Assembly: GCF_023973165.1 (NCBI RefSeq)
Contig: NZ_CP099547.1
Coordinates: 1,612,001 to 1,676,000 of the forward strand
Source: Arcanobacterium pinnipediorum
GTDB lineage: Bacteria > Actinomycetota > Actinomycetes > Actinomycetales > Actinomycetaceae
Direction: 5' to 3'
Length of the DNA: 64,000 nt
The position numbers were made by a program, and so were the translations under genes. The notes beneath the pieces were generated by a model that did no database searches, was not told the DNA's origin, and saw nothing but the letters and a program-made list of their open reading frames with translations. Positions 42,782 through 51,775 of the stretch are shown here, one piece after another (position 1 is the stretch's first letter; each line of letters opens with the position of its first letter).

Positions 42782-43003
42782 CAACTCACCGCCTTTACTC
42801 ACTAGATCTTATTGCTAGGCCTGCCCAGCTACTTGATTCACTCTCACATACATATCTCATGCCAAGATGATCCTATCCTACCCGTTGCTTACCCGAAGGG
42901 ACATTTGCGCCATGATATCGGTATCAACATGACAGATATTGTGCAAGCAGGTATAAATCAGTGAGATGAAGGTATACCCTGAAAGTATGTGGACAGGAGC
43001 ATT

Positions 43004-43669
43004 ATGGGACTGAAATTACGAAAATATGAAATAGCCCAACTGCCTAAACCTTTCATGCGTGGCTGGATCCATGCCGTAACCGCTCCATTAGCACTGGCGA
43101 ACGGTATTTTATTAACGCTGTGGGCTCCCAATGGTGGCGTAAAAATAGCGGCCTTAGTCTTTTTAGCGACGTCGTTCTTCCTGTTTGCGAATTCGGGTTT
43201 TTACCATATCGGAACGTGGAGTCCACGGGTAGAAAACACGTTGCGCCGGATCGATCATGCCAATATTTTCCTCATGATCGCTGGCACATACACTCCGCTA
43301 TCGGTGCTACTACTTGATGCCACAGATCAACTAACCCTTTTGCTCATTGTTTGGGGCGGTGCGATTGCGGGTTCCTTCATGCATATCTTCTGGCACAATT
43401 CCCCGCGATGGATCAATGTTCCGCTCTACGTGGCCCTAGGATGGGCTGCCATCTGGTATCTTCCCAGTTTCTGGGTCTACGGTAGTCCAGCCATCGTATG
43501 GCTCGTCCTTGCTGGCGGTATCTCCTATACCGTAGGAGCCCTGTGCTACGCTTTTCGATGGCCCAATCCGTGGCCGAACTCTTGGGGTTTCCATGAATTT
43601 TTCCATCTGGGCACATTGGGTGGTTTCGTCTGTCATGTCGTGGCGATTTGGCTAGCAATATTCCGCTAA
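43004..43669 (+). CDS. Hemolysin III / PAQR family membrane protein
   Basis: A 221-residue seven-span membrane protein of the hemolysin III (PAQR, YqfA/TrhA) family. Conserved motifs are the N-terminal RGWIHAVTAPLAL, ANSGFYHIG (S-x-x-x-H), RRIDHANIFLMIAGTYTP (H...IaGTYTP) and the C-terminal GFHEFFHLGTLGGFVCHVVAI with the HxxxH/H metal-type residues. Function in bacteria is mostly linked to membrane lipid homeostasis, and true hemolysis is doubtful. The start at 43004 follows AGGAG; a GTG at 42989 is less likely. Confidence 0.9.
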   Translation: MGLKLRKYEIAQLPKPFMRGWIHAVTAPLALANGILLTLWAPNGGVKIAALVFLATSFFLFANSGFYHIGTWSPRVENTLRRIDHANIFLMIAGTYTPLSVLLLDATDQLTLLLIVWGGAIAGSFMHIFWHNSPRWINVPLYVALGWAAIWYLPSFWVYGSPAIVWLVLAGGISYTVGALCYAFRWPNPWPNSWGFHEFFHLGTLGGFVCHVVAIWLAIFR

Positions 43670-43759
43670 CGCTCCGCTCAACGCTCCGCTAAAGGCGAAT
43701 ATCGGTGATATCGATTGTTCTGCGCGAGGTTTAGTGATACGCTCTCGCACATATAGGTT

Positions 43760-43793
43760 CATGTCCACTTCCTTGTGGACATGCCTTTTTTAT
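43760..43793 (+). terminator. Intrinsic terminator 49 bp before greA
   Basis: CATGTCCAC-TTCCTT-GTGGACATG is followed by CCTTTTTT. It may end the hemolysin-III gene. A -10-like TATAGG sits right in front of it (43754-43759), so it could instead yield a short terminated leader RNA upstream of greA. Confidence 0.8.
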
Positions 43794-43841
43794 TCACTTC
43801 GTGGCAATATTCGTTGCCAGCACTACACAAGGAGAAAGCAC

Positions 43842-44321
43842 ATGGTCGAAACAACATGGCTCTCACAAGAAACTTTTGATCGTCTCAACGCCGAGCTCGA
43901 ACATCTAAAAACTACTGGACGTACCGAGATTGCCACCAAGATTGAAGAAGCCCGCTCCGAGGGTGATTTGCGCGAAAACGGTGGCTACCATGCTGCTCGG
44001 GAAGAGCAATCTAAAATGGAAGGCCGTATCCAAGAGCTAACCTACCTCCTCGAACATGCCGAAGTTGGTGATTCGCCGCAAGAGATTTCCAAAGTTGCCC
44101 CAGGTCTGGTTATTACCGCGGAAGTCAACGGCATCAAGAAGAAGTTCTTGCTCGGTTCACGTGAAGCTGCTGACTTCGTCGATATCGACGTCTACCCAGA
44201 AACCGCTCCGCTCGGATCGTCAATTATGGGTAAGTCTATCGGCGCCGAAACCTCCTACACTGCTCCAAATGGCAAGAACTTCACCGTTAAAGTCCTCAAC
44301 ATCGAACCTTTCCAAGGATAG
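43842..44321 (+). CDS. greA: Transcription elongation factor GreA
   Basis: A 159-residue GreA. The N-terminal coiled coil has the tip sequence SEGDLRENGGYHAAREEQ with the acidic Asp/Glu pair that enters the RNA polymerase secondary channel to stimulate cleavage of backtracked transcripts. The C-terminal FKBP-like domain (VNGIKKKFLLGSREA to the end) is complete. The open frame extends upstream to 43734, but AAGGAG precedes the 43842 ATG and the family starts there. Probably the first gene of greA-msrA-fkbp (3-bp and 55-bp gaps). Confidence 0.96.
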   Translation: MVETTWLSQETFDRLNAELEHLKTTGRTEIATKIEEARSEGDLRENGGYHAAREEQSKMEGRIQELTYLLEHAEVGDSPQEISKVAPGLVITAEVNGIKKKFLLGSREAADFVDIDVYPETAPLGSSIMGKSIGAETSYTAPNGKNFTVKVLNIEPFQG

Positions 44322-44324
44322 TTA

Positions 44325-45014
44325 ATGTTTTCTCGTTCTCCACTACCAGATAACCCCACACCAGTTCTTCCCCACCCTAAGCCACATACTGTGCTGGGTA
44401 GCGACCTCATGGCTGAGCCACAACCAGGCCAGCAGGTTATTTACCTTGCCGGAGGTTGCTACTGGGGTGTAGAAGAAATCATGTGGCAACTACCTGGGGT
44501 TGTGAGTACAGCCGTGGGGTTCATGGGTGGCCAAACCGCTAACCCGACGTATCGGCAAGTATGTAGCGGACTAACTGGTCATACCGAGACGGTTCGTGTT
44601 GTAGCTTCAGATGAGGCTATCCCGCAGATCATTAAAACTTTTTGGGAAATGCACGATCCGACCTCACTAAACCGGCAAGGTAACGACGTCGGAACGCAGT
44701 ATCGTTCGGCGATTTTCGTTACCACTCAAGCTCAACAAGAACTTGTTGACGAATCCGTTAGTGCTTATTCGCAGGTACTTTCCCAAGCCGGTCAAGGTGA
44801 GATTGTCACTGAGATTCTGCCGGCACAACAAGCTGGCCCGTTCTATCTAGCAGAAGATGAACACCAGCAATATCTTGACAAAAATCCGTTCGGTTACCGG
44901 TGCCACGCAGCTACTGGTATGCCGTGCCCAATGCCGGGCAGCGGTCCACTTGCTAACGCTTCGGACGAAAAGCCAGCAGGCAACGAACCACAATCTTTTA
45001 TTCATCTCGACTAA
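44325..45014 (+). CDS. msrA: Peptide-methionine (S)-S-oxide reductase
   Basis: A 229-residue MsrA that repairs methionine-S-sulfoxide in proteins. The active-site motif reads AGGCYWGVEE, with Tyr in place of the common Phe of GCFWG. The substrate-binding features GFMGG, SGLTGHTETVRV, HDPTSLNRQGNDVGTQYRSAIF are intact. The C-terminal Cys near GMPCPMPG could be the resolving residue. A family-typical N-terminal extension of about 35 residues precedes the core. It begins 3 bp after greA and is co-transcribed. Confidence 0.94.
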   Translation: MFSRSPLPDNPTPVLPHPKPHTVLGSDLMAEPQPGQQVIYLAGGCYWGVEEIMWQLPGVVSTAVGFMGGQTANPTYRQVCSGLTGHTETVRVVASDEAIPQIIKTFWEMHDPTSLNRQGNDVGTQYRSAIFVTTQAQQELVDESVSAYSQVLSQAGQGEIVTEILPAQQAGPFYLAEDEHQQYLDKNPFGYRCHAATGMPCPMPGSGPLANASDEKPAGNEPQSFIHLD

Positions 45015-45068
45015 AATTGCAGTCGAACGTAGCTGATATTGGCTACAACGGTAGCGAAAGGTATAACA

Positions 45069-45503
45069 ATGGAAGTTGAACTTCCTTCTGTCTCTGGTGC
45101 ATTCGGAGATACCCCTGAAATTACATACCCTTCTTCTCAAGCACCTAAAGGGCTCAAGGTAGTCATGCTTGAAGAAGGTAACGGTGCAGTTGTCCATGCT
45201 GGCGATGAGGTAGAGGTAAACTACCACGGTCAGATTTGGGATGGCGAACTATTCGATTCATCCTACTTCCGTGGCGAACCGACTCGATTCCCAATCGGTG
45301 TTGGCATGGTTATCAAGGGCTGGGATCAGGCTCTTGTTGGCAAGCAAATTGGCTCTCGAGTCCTCATTATCGTCCCACCAGATAAAGGCTATGGCCCGTC
45401 CGGTAACCCTCGTGCAGGCATTAAAGGTGATGACGTTTTAGTCTTCGTCGTCGATATCCTGGGCGTTAACCAGACTGCATTTTCTACCCATTCGATCCGC
45501 TAG
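45069..45503 (+). CDS. FKBP-type peptidyl-prolyl cis-trans isomerase
   Basis: About 144 residues, cytoplasmic (no signal peptide). The FKBP domain covers the C-terminal 110 residues: VEVNYHGQIWDGELFDSSYFRGEP, FPIGVGMVIKGWDQALVGKQIGSRVLIIVPPDKGYG and VFVVDILGV, with the aromatic pocket residues Y, F, W and Y retained. It assists folding at proline bonds. The open frame reaches 45039, but the ATG at 45069 is preceded by AAAGG at proper distance. It is the last gene of the greA-msrA cluster. Confidence 0.92.
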   Translation: MEVELPSVSGAFGDTPEITYPSSQAPKGLKVVMLEEGNGAVVHAGDEVEVNYHGQIWDGELFDSSYFRGEPTRFPIGVGMVIKGWDQALVGKQIGSRVLIIVPPDKGYGPSGNPRAGIKGDDVLVFVVDILGVNQTAFSTHSIR

Positions 45504-45543
45504 GCTCCCGGCTAAGCTAACCTCGCTGGAGCTGCCTTGTGCC

Positions 45544-45577
45544 GATCGTCTTGCTTGGCTGATCGTCTTGCTTGGCT
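45544..45577. repeat. 17-bp tandem duplication
   Basis: GATCGTCTTGCTTGGCT occurs twice head to tail (45544-45560 and 45561-45577), downstream of the FKBP gene, non-coding. Confidence 0.92.
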
Positions 45578-45644
45578 GATGGTATTCTTGACTGAATTCG
45601 TTTGCTGATCGAAACACATAAAACCCATCCAAGAGACAATAAGA

Positions 45645-45681
45645 GTTGCGGGCCGGTATCAATATGATACCGGCCCGCAAC
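45645..45681. terminator. Bidirectional terminator
   Basis: GTTGCGGGCCGGTATC-AATAT-GATACCGGCCCGCAAC is a perfect 16-bp stem between the convergent FKBP and Bax-inhibitor family genes. Confidence 0.88.
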
Positions 45682-45708
45682 TGCTATGTATTAGCTACAT
45701 GCTATCTA

Positions 45709-46518
45709 CTATCGGTTGTTAGCTAAAATAGCGAGCAAACGTAGGACTTCAATGTAGATCCACAAAATCGTCATCACGATTGCCAGCGCAGCCGTCCATG
45801 CGAATTGTGTTGGCGCCTGATGGGCGATTGCTTCATTGATCTGTTCAAAATCAGCAATGAGCATGTAGGCAGCAACTAAAATCATAGCTGCACCAATGAG
45901 CAGACCAAACGGTCCGTTGCGCAAACCGAAACCACCCAAGATTCCAGTCCAGGTCAAAACTACGTTGATTAGTGAGAATACCAAGTATCCTAATGCAACA
46001 ACGTAGACGATCTTACGTCCACGCTTAGTCGTACGAACCGCACCTGAGTAATGCAAACCCAAGGTGACGCCAACAATAACCATAGTTGCCAAGATTGCTT
46101 GGAATGCGATGCCTGGGTAATACATATTGAATGCACTAGTAATAGTTCCTAGTGCAACACCTTCGATAGCTGCATATGCGATCGCTAAACCTGGCGAAAC
46201 CATTGGTTTGAAGGCAGCAAAGAATCCGAGCCCCAGGGCCGCGAATGAGGAGATCATCGCCACTGCCGGCATGGACGGGGTTGGAACAACGAAAGCTGCC
46301 ACAATACCGGTAACCACAGTGACGCCAAGCAACAAGGCTACCTTGTTCATGGCATCGGTGTAGGTCATGCGCCCTTCTACAGGCTGGGGATCGAAAGCAG
46401 AGTAGTTCGGTTGTGCAGGCATATCTGGCTGCACATTCGTTTGCTGCTGGCCGAATTGATTTGGTCGCTGCGTTTCACCCGTGAAGTACGGGTTACGAGA
46501 GATTACTGGGTTGCTCAT
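45709..46518 (-). CDS. Bax inhibitor-1 / YccA family membrane protein
   Basis: A 269-residue protein with a soluble N-terminus of about 60 residues (MSNPVISRNPYFTGET, Gln/Pro/Asn-rich) and seven membrane spans. This is the actinobacterial Bax-inhibitor-1-like form, with the family segments MTYTDAMNKVALLLG and the C-terminal ADFEQINEAIAHQAPTQFAW containing the Asp pair region. The family forms pH-sensitive Ca2+ leak channels (YetJ) or modulates FtsH (YccA). The start at 46518 follows GGAGG; the longer open frame to 46551 is less likely. Monocistronic. Confidence 0.9.
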   Translation of the reverse strand: MSNPVISRNPYFTGETQRPNQFGQQQTNVQPDMPAQPNYSAFDPQPVEGRMTYTDAMNKVALLLGVTVVTGIVAAFVVPTPSMPAVAMISSFAALGLGFFAAFKPMVSPGLAIAYAAIEGVALGTITSAFNMYYPGIAFQAILATMVIVGVTLGLHYSGAVRTTKRGRKIVYVVALGYLVFSLINVVLTWTGILGGFGLRNGPFGLLIGAAMILVAAYMLIADFEQINEAIAHQAPTQFAWTAALAIVMTILWIYIEVLRLLAILANNR

Positions 46519-46811
46519 AAAAGAACCTCCAAACTCAGTATCACGTGTCACTTACACGCTAACATCTTATCCCACTATACCTGAGCTCATACTTTGGACT
46601 TGAGCGTATTTCTCTCGCAGGCGAAAACTCACATAATTCCATGCGAATTTTCAACGCATGCCACCAGTTTTTCTCAAATGCCTGAATTACCCACATCGGG
46701 TACTGGGTTACACCTATAGCAAGTTCTTGGGCCTGTGGAAAATTTCGCTCAAAACCACTAGCGTCAGATAGAATTCAGCTATGATCATCAACCACGAAAG
46801 GATGTGATGGA

Positions 46812-47753
46812 ATGATTACTGTCGATCGATTGTCAAAGAACTATGGCAAGGTCCAGGCAGTTCGCGATCTGTCATTTACCGTGCGCGAGGGAGCAGTTAC
46901 TGGTTTCCTAGGCCCAAACGGCTCCGGTAAGTCCACTACACTACGTTGCCTATTAGGTTTGGATAATCCCAATTCTGGCGTTGCTACGATTGACGGAAAA
47001 TCTTATGCCTCAAGTGTTGCACCAATTACTAAGGTCGGCGCATTGCTCGATGGTAAAGCGTTTAATCCTAAGGTAACTGCTCGGCGTCATTTAGAAATTG
47101 TTGCTGCCACCCACGCCATTCCGGCAACACAGATCGATCACGTTCTTCAAACTACTGGCCTTACTTCTGTTGCAAAGAAAAAAGTTGGTGGCTTCTCCTT
47201 GGGCATGAGCCAACGTCTAGGTATCGCCACGGCACTGATCGGCGATCCCGAATATCTCATCTTTGACGAACCTGTTAACGGCTTAGATCCAGATGGTGTG
47301 AAGTGGGTGCGTAACCTTATGCGTCACCTTGCTGGAGAAGGACGAACCGTTTTAGTATCCTCACACCTTATGTCCGAAATGTCACTGACTGCGGACGACG
47401 TCGTTATTATCGGGCGCGGGCAGTTGATCGATGCCGGCCCAATCGGTAAATTTACCCATTCCTCAGCTCGTACCACCGTACAAGTCGCTGGTCCAGAAAC
47501 TGAAGCTATCACTCAGGCATTGCGCGAGAACGGAATCGAATTTACTTTCGATCAGCCAGAACAAGAACGCCCACACGGACGCTTCACTATCGCTGGATCG
47601 ACCTCAGAAGTGATCGGTCACTTGCTGTACCAACACAATATTGAACTACATGAGCTCTGTGAAGTTCACTCATCACTCGAAGATGTCTTTATGGAATTAA
47701 CCGATGAAGCAGTCGATTACCGTATGGGCAATGATAATGGAGGTGCACAGTGA
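46812..47753 (+). CDS. ABC transporter ATP-binding protein
   Basis: A 313-residue ATPase of the drug/bacteriocin-export (NatA/CcmA-like) type. Walker A GPNGSGKST is near residue 37-45, the signature GFSLGMSQRLGIA near 132-144 and Walker B YLIFDEPVNGLDPDG near 153-167, with the switch His in SSHLMSEMS. A C-terminal extension of about 90 residues follows. Its stop overlaps the start of the permease gene. It is a two-gene exporter; the substrate is unknown. GGATGTGATGGA precedes the ATG. Confidence 0.92.
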   Translation: MITVDRLSKNYGKVQAVRDLSFTVREGAVTGFLGPNGSGKSTTLRCLLGLDNPNSGVATIDGKSYASSVAPITKVGALLDGKAFNPKVTARRHLEIVAATHAIPATQIDHVLQTTGLTSVAKKKVGGFSLGMSQRLGIATALIGDPEYLIFDEPVNGLDPDGVKWVRNLMRHLAGEGRTVLVSSHLMSEMSLTADDVVIIGRGQLIDAGPIGKFTHSSARTTVQVAGPETEAITQALRENGIEFTFDQPEQERPHGRFTIAGSTSEVIGHLLYQHNIELHELCEVHSSLEDVFMELTDEAVDYRMGNDNGGAQ

Positions 47754-48559
47754 GTGCTACACACTACACATCGATTTATGCTTCCGGTGCCAACAAAAAT
47801 ACCTTTGGGCGCACCTTTACTAGCGAGCTACTAAAGCTGAAACATCGCTCATTTAGACTAAACCTCATTATTTTTTCCGTCCTGCTCATTGGCGCTCCCG
47901 TAACAAGTGCATCATTTTCTCGAGCAGACAGCCAAGGTTTCGCGCTCACAGTTGACGACGCTATTGGCGGGATGCAAGTCTACCTTTTGTTCGCAATAGT
48001 GATCGGCACCCTGGCTGTGACCAGTGAGTATGCGGCAAACACAATGCGCACAACCGTTCTAGCCACCCCGCGCCGGTTAGTGAGCCTTGGGGCAAAAGTT
48101 CTCGCCGTCGCACTCTACACCGCACTAGCCACAATCGCTATCATCGCCGTTACCTTCGCCCTGATCCTAGCCATCGCAGGTGGCGAATCGGACCTTACTG
48201 GAAACGATCTTGTTATTGTGCTAACGCTGGTTGGCATCGTCGTACTCACAGCAATAATGGCTACCGGTTTAGGTTACATTTTGCGTTCAACAGCTGGTGG
48301 CATCAGCTCAATGATCGCATTCATTTTCCTTCTCCCCCTCATTACGCTCATCTTCGTCAAGTTCGATACTTTCCGCTACTATGTGCCAGCTCATTTACCA
48401 ACCGAGCTCATCAGTACCGCACTCCAAACAAGAGCTAATTTCCCACCGATAGAAGATGCGCTACACTATTCACCAGCTGTCGCATTCTTCATCTACGCTG
48501 GCTACAGCCTCATCGCACTTACGCTGGGGTATCTGCGCTACGAGAAATCAGACGTTTAA
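47750..48559 (+). CDS. ABC-2 type transporter permease
   Basis: A 269-residue membrane protein with six hydrophobic spans and the ABC-2 permease layout: an N-terminal cytoplasmic helix (FTSELLKLKHRSFR), TM1, an extracytoplasmic stretch, and VTSEYAANTMRTTVLATPRR after TM2. It starts with GTG after GGAGGTGCACA, overlapping the ATPase stop. It forms the membrane half of the exporter; substrate unknown (lantibiotic-type self-protection is one common role of this class). Confidence 0.88.
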   Translation: MSATHYTSIYASGANKNTFGRTFTSELLKLKHRSFRLNLIIFSVLLIGAPVTSASFSRADSQGFALTVDDAIGGMQVYLLFAIVIGTLAVTSEYAANTMRTTVLATPRRLVSLGAKVLAVALYTALATIAIIAVTFALILAIAGGESDLTGNDLVIVLTLVGIVVLTAIMATGLGYILRSTAGGISSMIAFIFLLPLITLIFVKFDTFRYYVPAHLPTELISTALQTRANFPPIEDALHYSPAVAFFIYAGYSLIALTLGYLRYEKSDV

Positions 48560-48621
48560 TTTCCCGCAGCCAAACAACACGCTCTGGCCTATAAGCCAAC
48601 AACACGAATCCAATAAGATAA

Positions 48622-48660
48622 CAAAAGTCCGCGGTATCACTTTGATATCGCGGACTTTTA
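48622..48660 (+). terminator. Terminator of the ABC exporter genes
   Basis: AAAAGTCCGCGGTATC-ACTTT-GATATCGCGGACTTTT (one G-T pair) lies between the permease gene and the tRNA-Leu, and ends in a T run on the plus strand. Confidence 0.82.
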
Positions 48661-48661
48661 G

Positions 48662-48735
48662 TGCCTCCAGTGGGACTCGAACCCACACTGAACAGATTTT
48701 AAGTCTGCTGCCTCTGCCGATTGGGCTATGGAGGC
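48662..48735 (-). tRNA. tRNA-Leu(UAA) with a short variable region
   Basis: A 74-nt cloverleaf on the minus strand. Acceptor GCCTCCA:TGGAGGC, positions 8-9 TA, D arm GCCC...GGC, anticodon stem CAGA:TCTG with loop CTTAAAA (anticodon TAA), T arm GTGGG-TTCGAGT-CCCAC, discriminator A. No CCA is encoded. The anticodon reads UUA. The variable region is only about five bases, whereas leucine tRNAs are normally class II with a long variable arm. Confidence 0.88.
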
Positions 48736-48909
48736 ACGGTAGTAAACAACTACCGTGCTAATACTAATAGCTCAACACCTCGTAGGCAAAATCGAAACGA
48801 TATTCGAGCATAATTTTGCCAATCTCAACACAGTGCAAGGAAAGCCATTCGCTAAACAGCGTAGACTTATCGCAGGAAGAGATACAAAGATGAAGAATGG
48901 AGCTGGCAG

Positions 48910-50190
48910 ATGCCACATCGCCAAAACCCAATCGCCCGATACCGGCGTGCAATGCACAACGAAGCAACCGCAGGAATAGTTCTTATCCTTGGCGCGATCC
49001 TTGCACTCATTTGGGCCAACTCACCGATACGCGATTCCTATATGGAACTTTCTGAAACAGTTATCGGCCCTCACTCCCTCCACCTTGATTTAACAGTCTC
49101 TGAATGGGCAGCCGATGGACTTCTCGCCATCTTCTTCTTCATTGTAGGAATGGAACTCAAGCATGAATTCGTTGCCGGATCCCTACGCGACGTCAAAAAG
49201 GCTCTCGTACCGATACTCGCCGCCGTCTTTGGCATGGTCGGACCGGTGGTCGTCTACGTCGTCGTACAAGCATTAACCGGATCAACAGTCTATGACGGTT
49301 GGGCAGTTCCAGTGGCAACCGATATCGCCTTCGCTCTAGCAGTATTAGGCGTATTCGGCAGAGGTTTCCCGCCAGCAGTTCGCACATTCCTTATGACTCT
49401 CGCAGTCGTTGATGATCTGCTTGGAATTATCATCATCGCAATTTTCTTCTCCAACGGCCTAAACTTCCTTTATTTGTTTATCGCCCTGGTAGTTATCGCA
49501 GTTTTTGGCTTCTTAGTGCAGCGCCGCATCGTGCACTGGTACCTGATGTGGCCGTTAGGAATCCTAGCGTGGTATTTCATGCACGTCTCTGGCGTTCACG
49601 CAACAATTGCCGGCGTCATGCTCGGAATGACGATCCCAGTTCTAACAACTCGCCGAGAAAGCCAATCACTGACCCATACACTAACTGAAAAGCTCGAATT
49701 CTATTCTGCAGGATTCATTTTGCCGATTTTCGCGTTCTTCGCAGCTGGCGTGAACGTCGTCGATTCTGGTGGCTTTACCAGCATGCTCGTAGACCCAGTA
49801 TCTATAGGCATCTATCTCGGGTTGCCGTTAGGGAAATTCCTCGGCATCTTTGGTGGCGTATTCTTCATGATTAAAGTGTTGCGCCTCAAACTCAGTCACG
49901 GCGTTGATCTCCCCGATATCTTTGCCATATCGTGGGTAGCAGGTATTGGTTTCACCGTCTCTCTCCTGATCGCTACCTTGAGTTTTACCGACGGAAATCC
50001 ACACGGCCCACACGCCCGCGTTGCTGTTCTACTCGGATCGCTACTCGCCTTGCTCATCGGTGCATTCTTCTTGCACCTACGCGCCAACCAGCACCAACGC
50101 GGTATCGCCTCGAAGGGATCGCTACAATCTAAGTCCTTCGGACGCGATAAGACGAAGCGACGCACCCGTTCCCAAAAGCGCAAGAAGTAA
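48910..50190 (+). CDS. nhaA: Na+/H+ antiporter NhaA
   Basis: A 426-residue NhaA-type antiporter exporting Na+ in exchange for H+. The conserved segments are present: NEATAGIVLILGAILALIWANSP, FFFIVGMELKHEF, VATDIAFALAVLGVFG with the Asp of TM4 and the paired Asp of TM5 in TLAVVDDLLGIIIIAIFF (ion-binding DD). The basic C-terminal tail (GRDKTKRRTRSQKRKK) is cytoplasmic. An ATG at 48955 is an alternative start close to the conserved HNEATAG. It begins about 170 bp after the divergently transcribed tRNA-Leu. Confidence 0.93.
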   Translation: MPHRQNPIARYRRAMHNEATAGIVLILGAILALIWANSPIRDSYMELSETVIGPHSLHLDLTVSEWAADGLLAIFFFIVGMELKHEFVAGSLRDVKKALVPILAAVFGMVGPVVVYVVVQALTGSTVYDGWAVPVATDIAFALAVLGVFGRGFPPAVRTFLMTLAVVDDLLGIIIIAIFFSNGLNFLYLFIALVVIAVFGFLVQRRIVHWYLMWPLGILAWYFMHVSGVHATIAGVMLGMTIPVLTTRRESQSLTHTLTEKLEFYSAGFILPIFAFFAAGVNVVDSGGFTSMLVDPVSIGIYLGLPLGKFLGIFGGVFFMIKVLRLKLSHGVDLPDIFAISWVAGIGFTVSLLIATLSFTDGNPHGPHARVAVLLGSLLALLIGAFFLHLRANQHQRGIASKGSLQSKSFGRDKTKRRTRSQKRKK

Positions 50191-50202
50191 ATCCTTACCA
50201 CC

Positions 50203-50234
50203 AGGGCACGCCGCCAGCGCGATGTGCCCTGGGC
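50203..50234. terminator. Terminator between nhaA and the convergent ppx gene
   Basis: CCAGGGCACG pairs with TGTGCCCTGG (one G-T pair allowed) around a GC-rich loop, between two convergent stops. Confidence 0.65.
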
Positions 50235-50239
50235 GAAGA

Positions 50240-51196
50240 CTAACTCACGCAGCCCGCAGCGCGCAGCGCTAAACCGTCGAGGATGTCGTGCTCTGAAATA
50301 GTTACTTCGGAGATCGGATTGCCTGCGTGCGCACTGCGTTCAACGATGCGATGAACCACTTCTTGCCACACCAACGCTCCCGCACCGATAACATCGGCAC
50401 GCTGCGGATGTAAGAACGCAACCCCTGCCCGTTCTTCCCCAGAAGCGTCAATAAACCATTGCGTGGCACGATCGATTTCAGGAATACTCATTGTGAGGCC
50501 GTGGATACGCTGCGAATCATAGGCAGTTAACCCCAGAGAAAGAGCAGCCACAGACGTGATAGTTCCAGCCAAGCCAACTACTGCCTGAGCCTGTTCTAGC
50601 GCAACATGTTGCTCGGCTTGGTCAAGAGCTAAGCGAATATCGGCGCGCGCCGCATTCAGCTCCTGCGGGGTAGGAATATCGGAAAGCAACCGCCGTTCAC
50701 GCATCCGCACCGATCCGATATCCATGGAAAAAGCACTTAGTACCGTCCCGTCAGCCTTTCCTAGGACTAGCTCGGTGGAGCCACCGCCTAGATCTACAGC
50801 CAGTAGCGGCTCATGCGGATCACTGAGCGCCGAAATAGCGCCCGCGAATGAGGTACGTGCTTCTTCTTCCCCGCTAAACACGTTAACCTCAACCCCGAGA
50901 CGCTCGTAGACGCCGTCGATGAAAATATCGCGATTGGACGCATCACGAGTAGCCGACGTCGCCGCGAAAATAACTGACTCACAGTCATAATGGCGGATCT
51001 GCTGCCCATAGTCGTCTACCACTGCTAAAGTGCGCTCCAGCGCGCCGGTATCAAACCGCCCATTGCGGTCTACGCCTTGGCCTAGTCGCACGATTTCAAG
51101 GCGACGCTCAATATCGGTTAGCTTGCCGTCGTCGTCGATATCGGCAATCAAAAGTCGAATCGAATTCGTCCCGCAATCAATCCCTGCAACCCGCAT
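50240..51196 (-). CDS. Ppx/GppA family phosphatase
   Basis: A 318-residue exopolyphosphatase / guanosine pentaphosphate phosphatase family protein with the ASKHA fold. Motifs are VAGIDCGTNSIRLLIAD at the N-terminus, FAATSATRDASNRDIF, FSGEEEARTSFAGA and AVDLGGGSTELVLG (phosphate 2 loop). It may degrade polyphosphate or pppGpp. It is the short (about 310-residue) form common in actinobacteria, where it regularly follows DUF501, the FtsB-like protein and enolase, as here. Confidence 0.92.
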   Translation of the reverse strand: MRVAGIDCGTNSIRLLIADIDDDGKLTDIERRLEIVRLGQGVDRNGRFDTGALERTLAVVDDYGQQIRHYDCESVIFAATSATRDASNRDIFIDGVYERLGVEVNVFSGEEEARTSFAGAISALSDPHEPLLAVDLGGGSTELVLGKADGTVLSAFSMDIGSVRMRERRLLSDIPTPQELNAARADIRLALDQAEQHVALEQAQAVVGLAGTITSVAALSLGLTAYDSQRIHGLTMSIPEIDRATQWFIDASGEERAGVAFLHPQRADVIGAGALVWQEVVHRIVERSAHAGNPISEVTISEHDILDGLALRAAGCVS

Positions 51197-51214
51197 ACTT
51201 AACCTCTTTCACGT

Positions 51215-51775
51215 CTACTCTTGATCCTCAACGTCAGTGGCGGCGCAGTGGCATACCTGCCAATCCCATCCGGCTTGCGCAAGTGCGTCGTCTCCAGCTG
51301 GGCACACCCCTGGACCTGCGGCAAGCGCATAGCCGGCCAATGCGTGCAAACACTTGACTCGATCAGGCATTCCGCCAGCAGACTTTCCAGCAATCTCTGG
51401 GACTTCATCCAATAGATCACGCCGGGCAACATAGGATTCATGGGCTTGTGCATGCGCCGCAGCATACTGCGGATCCTCGGCTAGCCGTTTGTTGTAGGTT
51501 GCCATCTCTCCTGCGCTTTCGATACGCGAAATTTCGCGCACCAACCACGGATATGACAAGTAGAACAGAGTAGGGAATGGAGAACCATCTGGCAGTCGCG
51601 GATAGGTAATCGTCACCGCCGGTGCACCGCATACACATCGTGCACCGATACCAACAAGACCACGTGGATCACGGCCAAGTTGCGCGGTAAGGATCTCACG
51701 ATCTCCAGGGCGGATTTCGGTGGCGTTAACAGCCACGCGCTGGAGCACTTCGAGTGGGACAGATACCGGAGTCAT
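51215..51775 (-). CDS. DUF501 family protein
   Basis: A 186-residue conserved actinobacterial protein of unknown function (DUF501). Typical features are the GRxPRGxxGI segment near residue 30-45, the two-Cys ARCVCGAPAVTITYPRLPDGSPFPT region and FYLSYPWLVREISRIESAGEM, plus a C-terminal KCLHALAGYALAAGPGVCPAGDDAL with further Cys. The cysteines may bind metal. The ATG overlaps the stop of the FtsB-like gene by four bases, and ppx follows after 18 bp. The same order is found across actinobacteria. Confidence 0.92.
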   Translation of the reverse strand: MTPVSVPLEVLQRVAVNATEIRPGDREILTAQLGRDPRGLVGIGARCVCGAPAVTITYPRLPDGSPFPTLFYLSYPWLVREISRIESAGEMATYNKRLAEDPQYAAAHAQAHESYVARRDLLDEVPEIAGKSAGGMPDRVKCLHALAGYALAAGPGVCPAGDDALAQAGWDWQVCHCAATDVEDQE

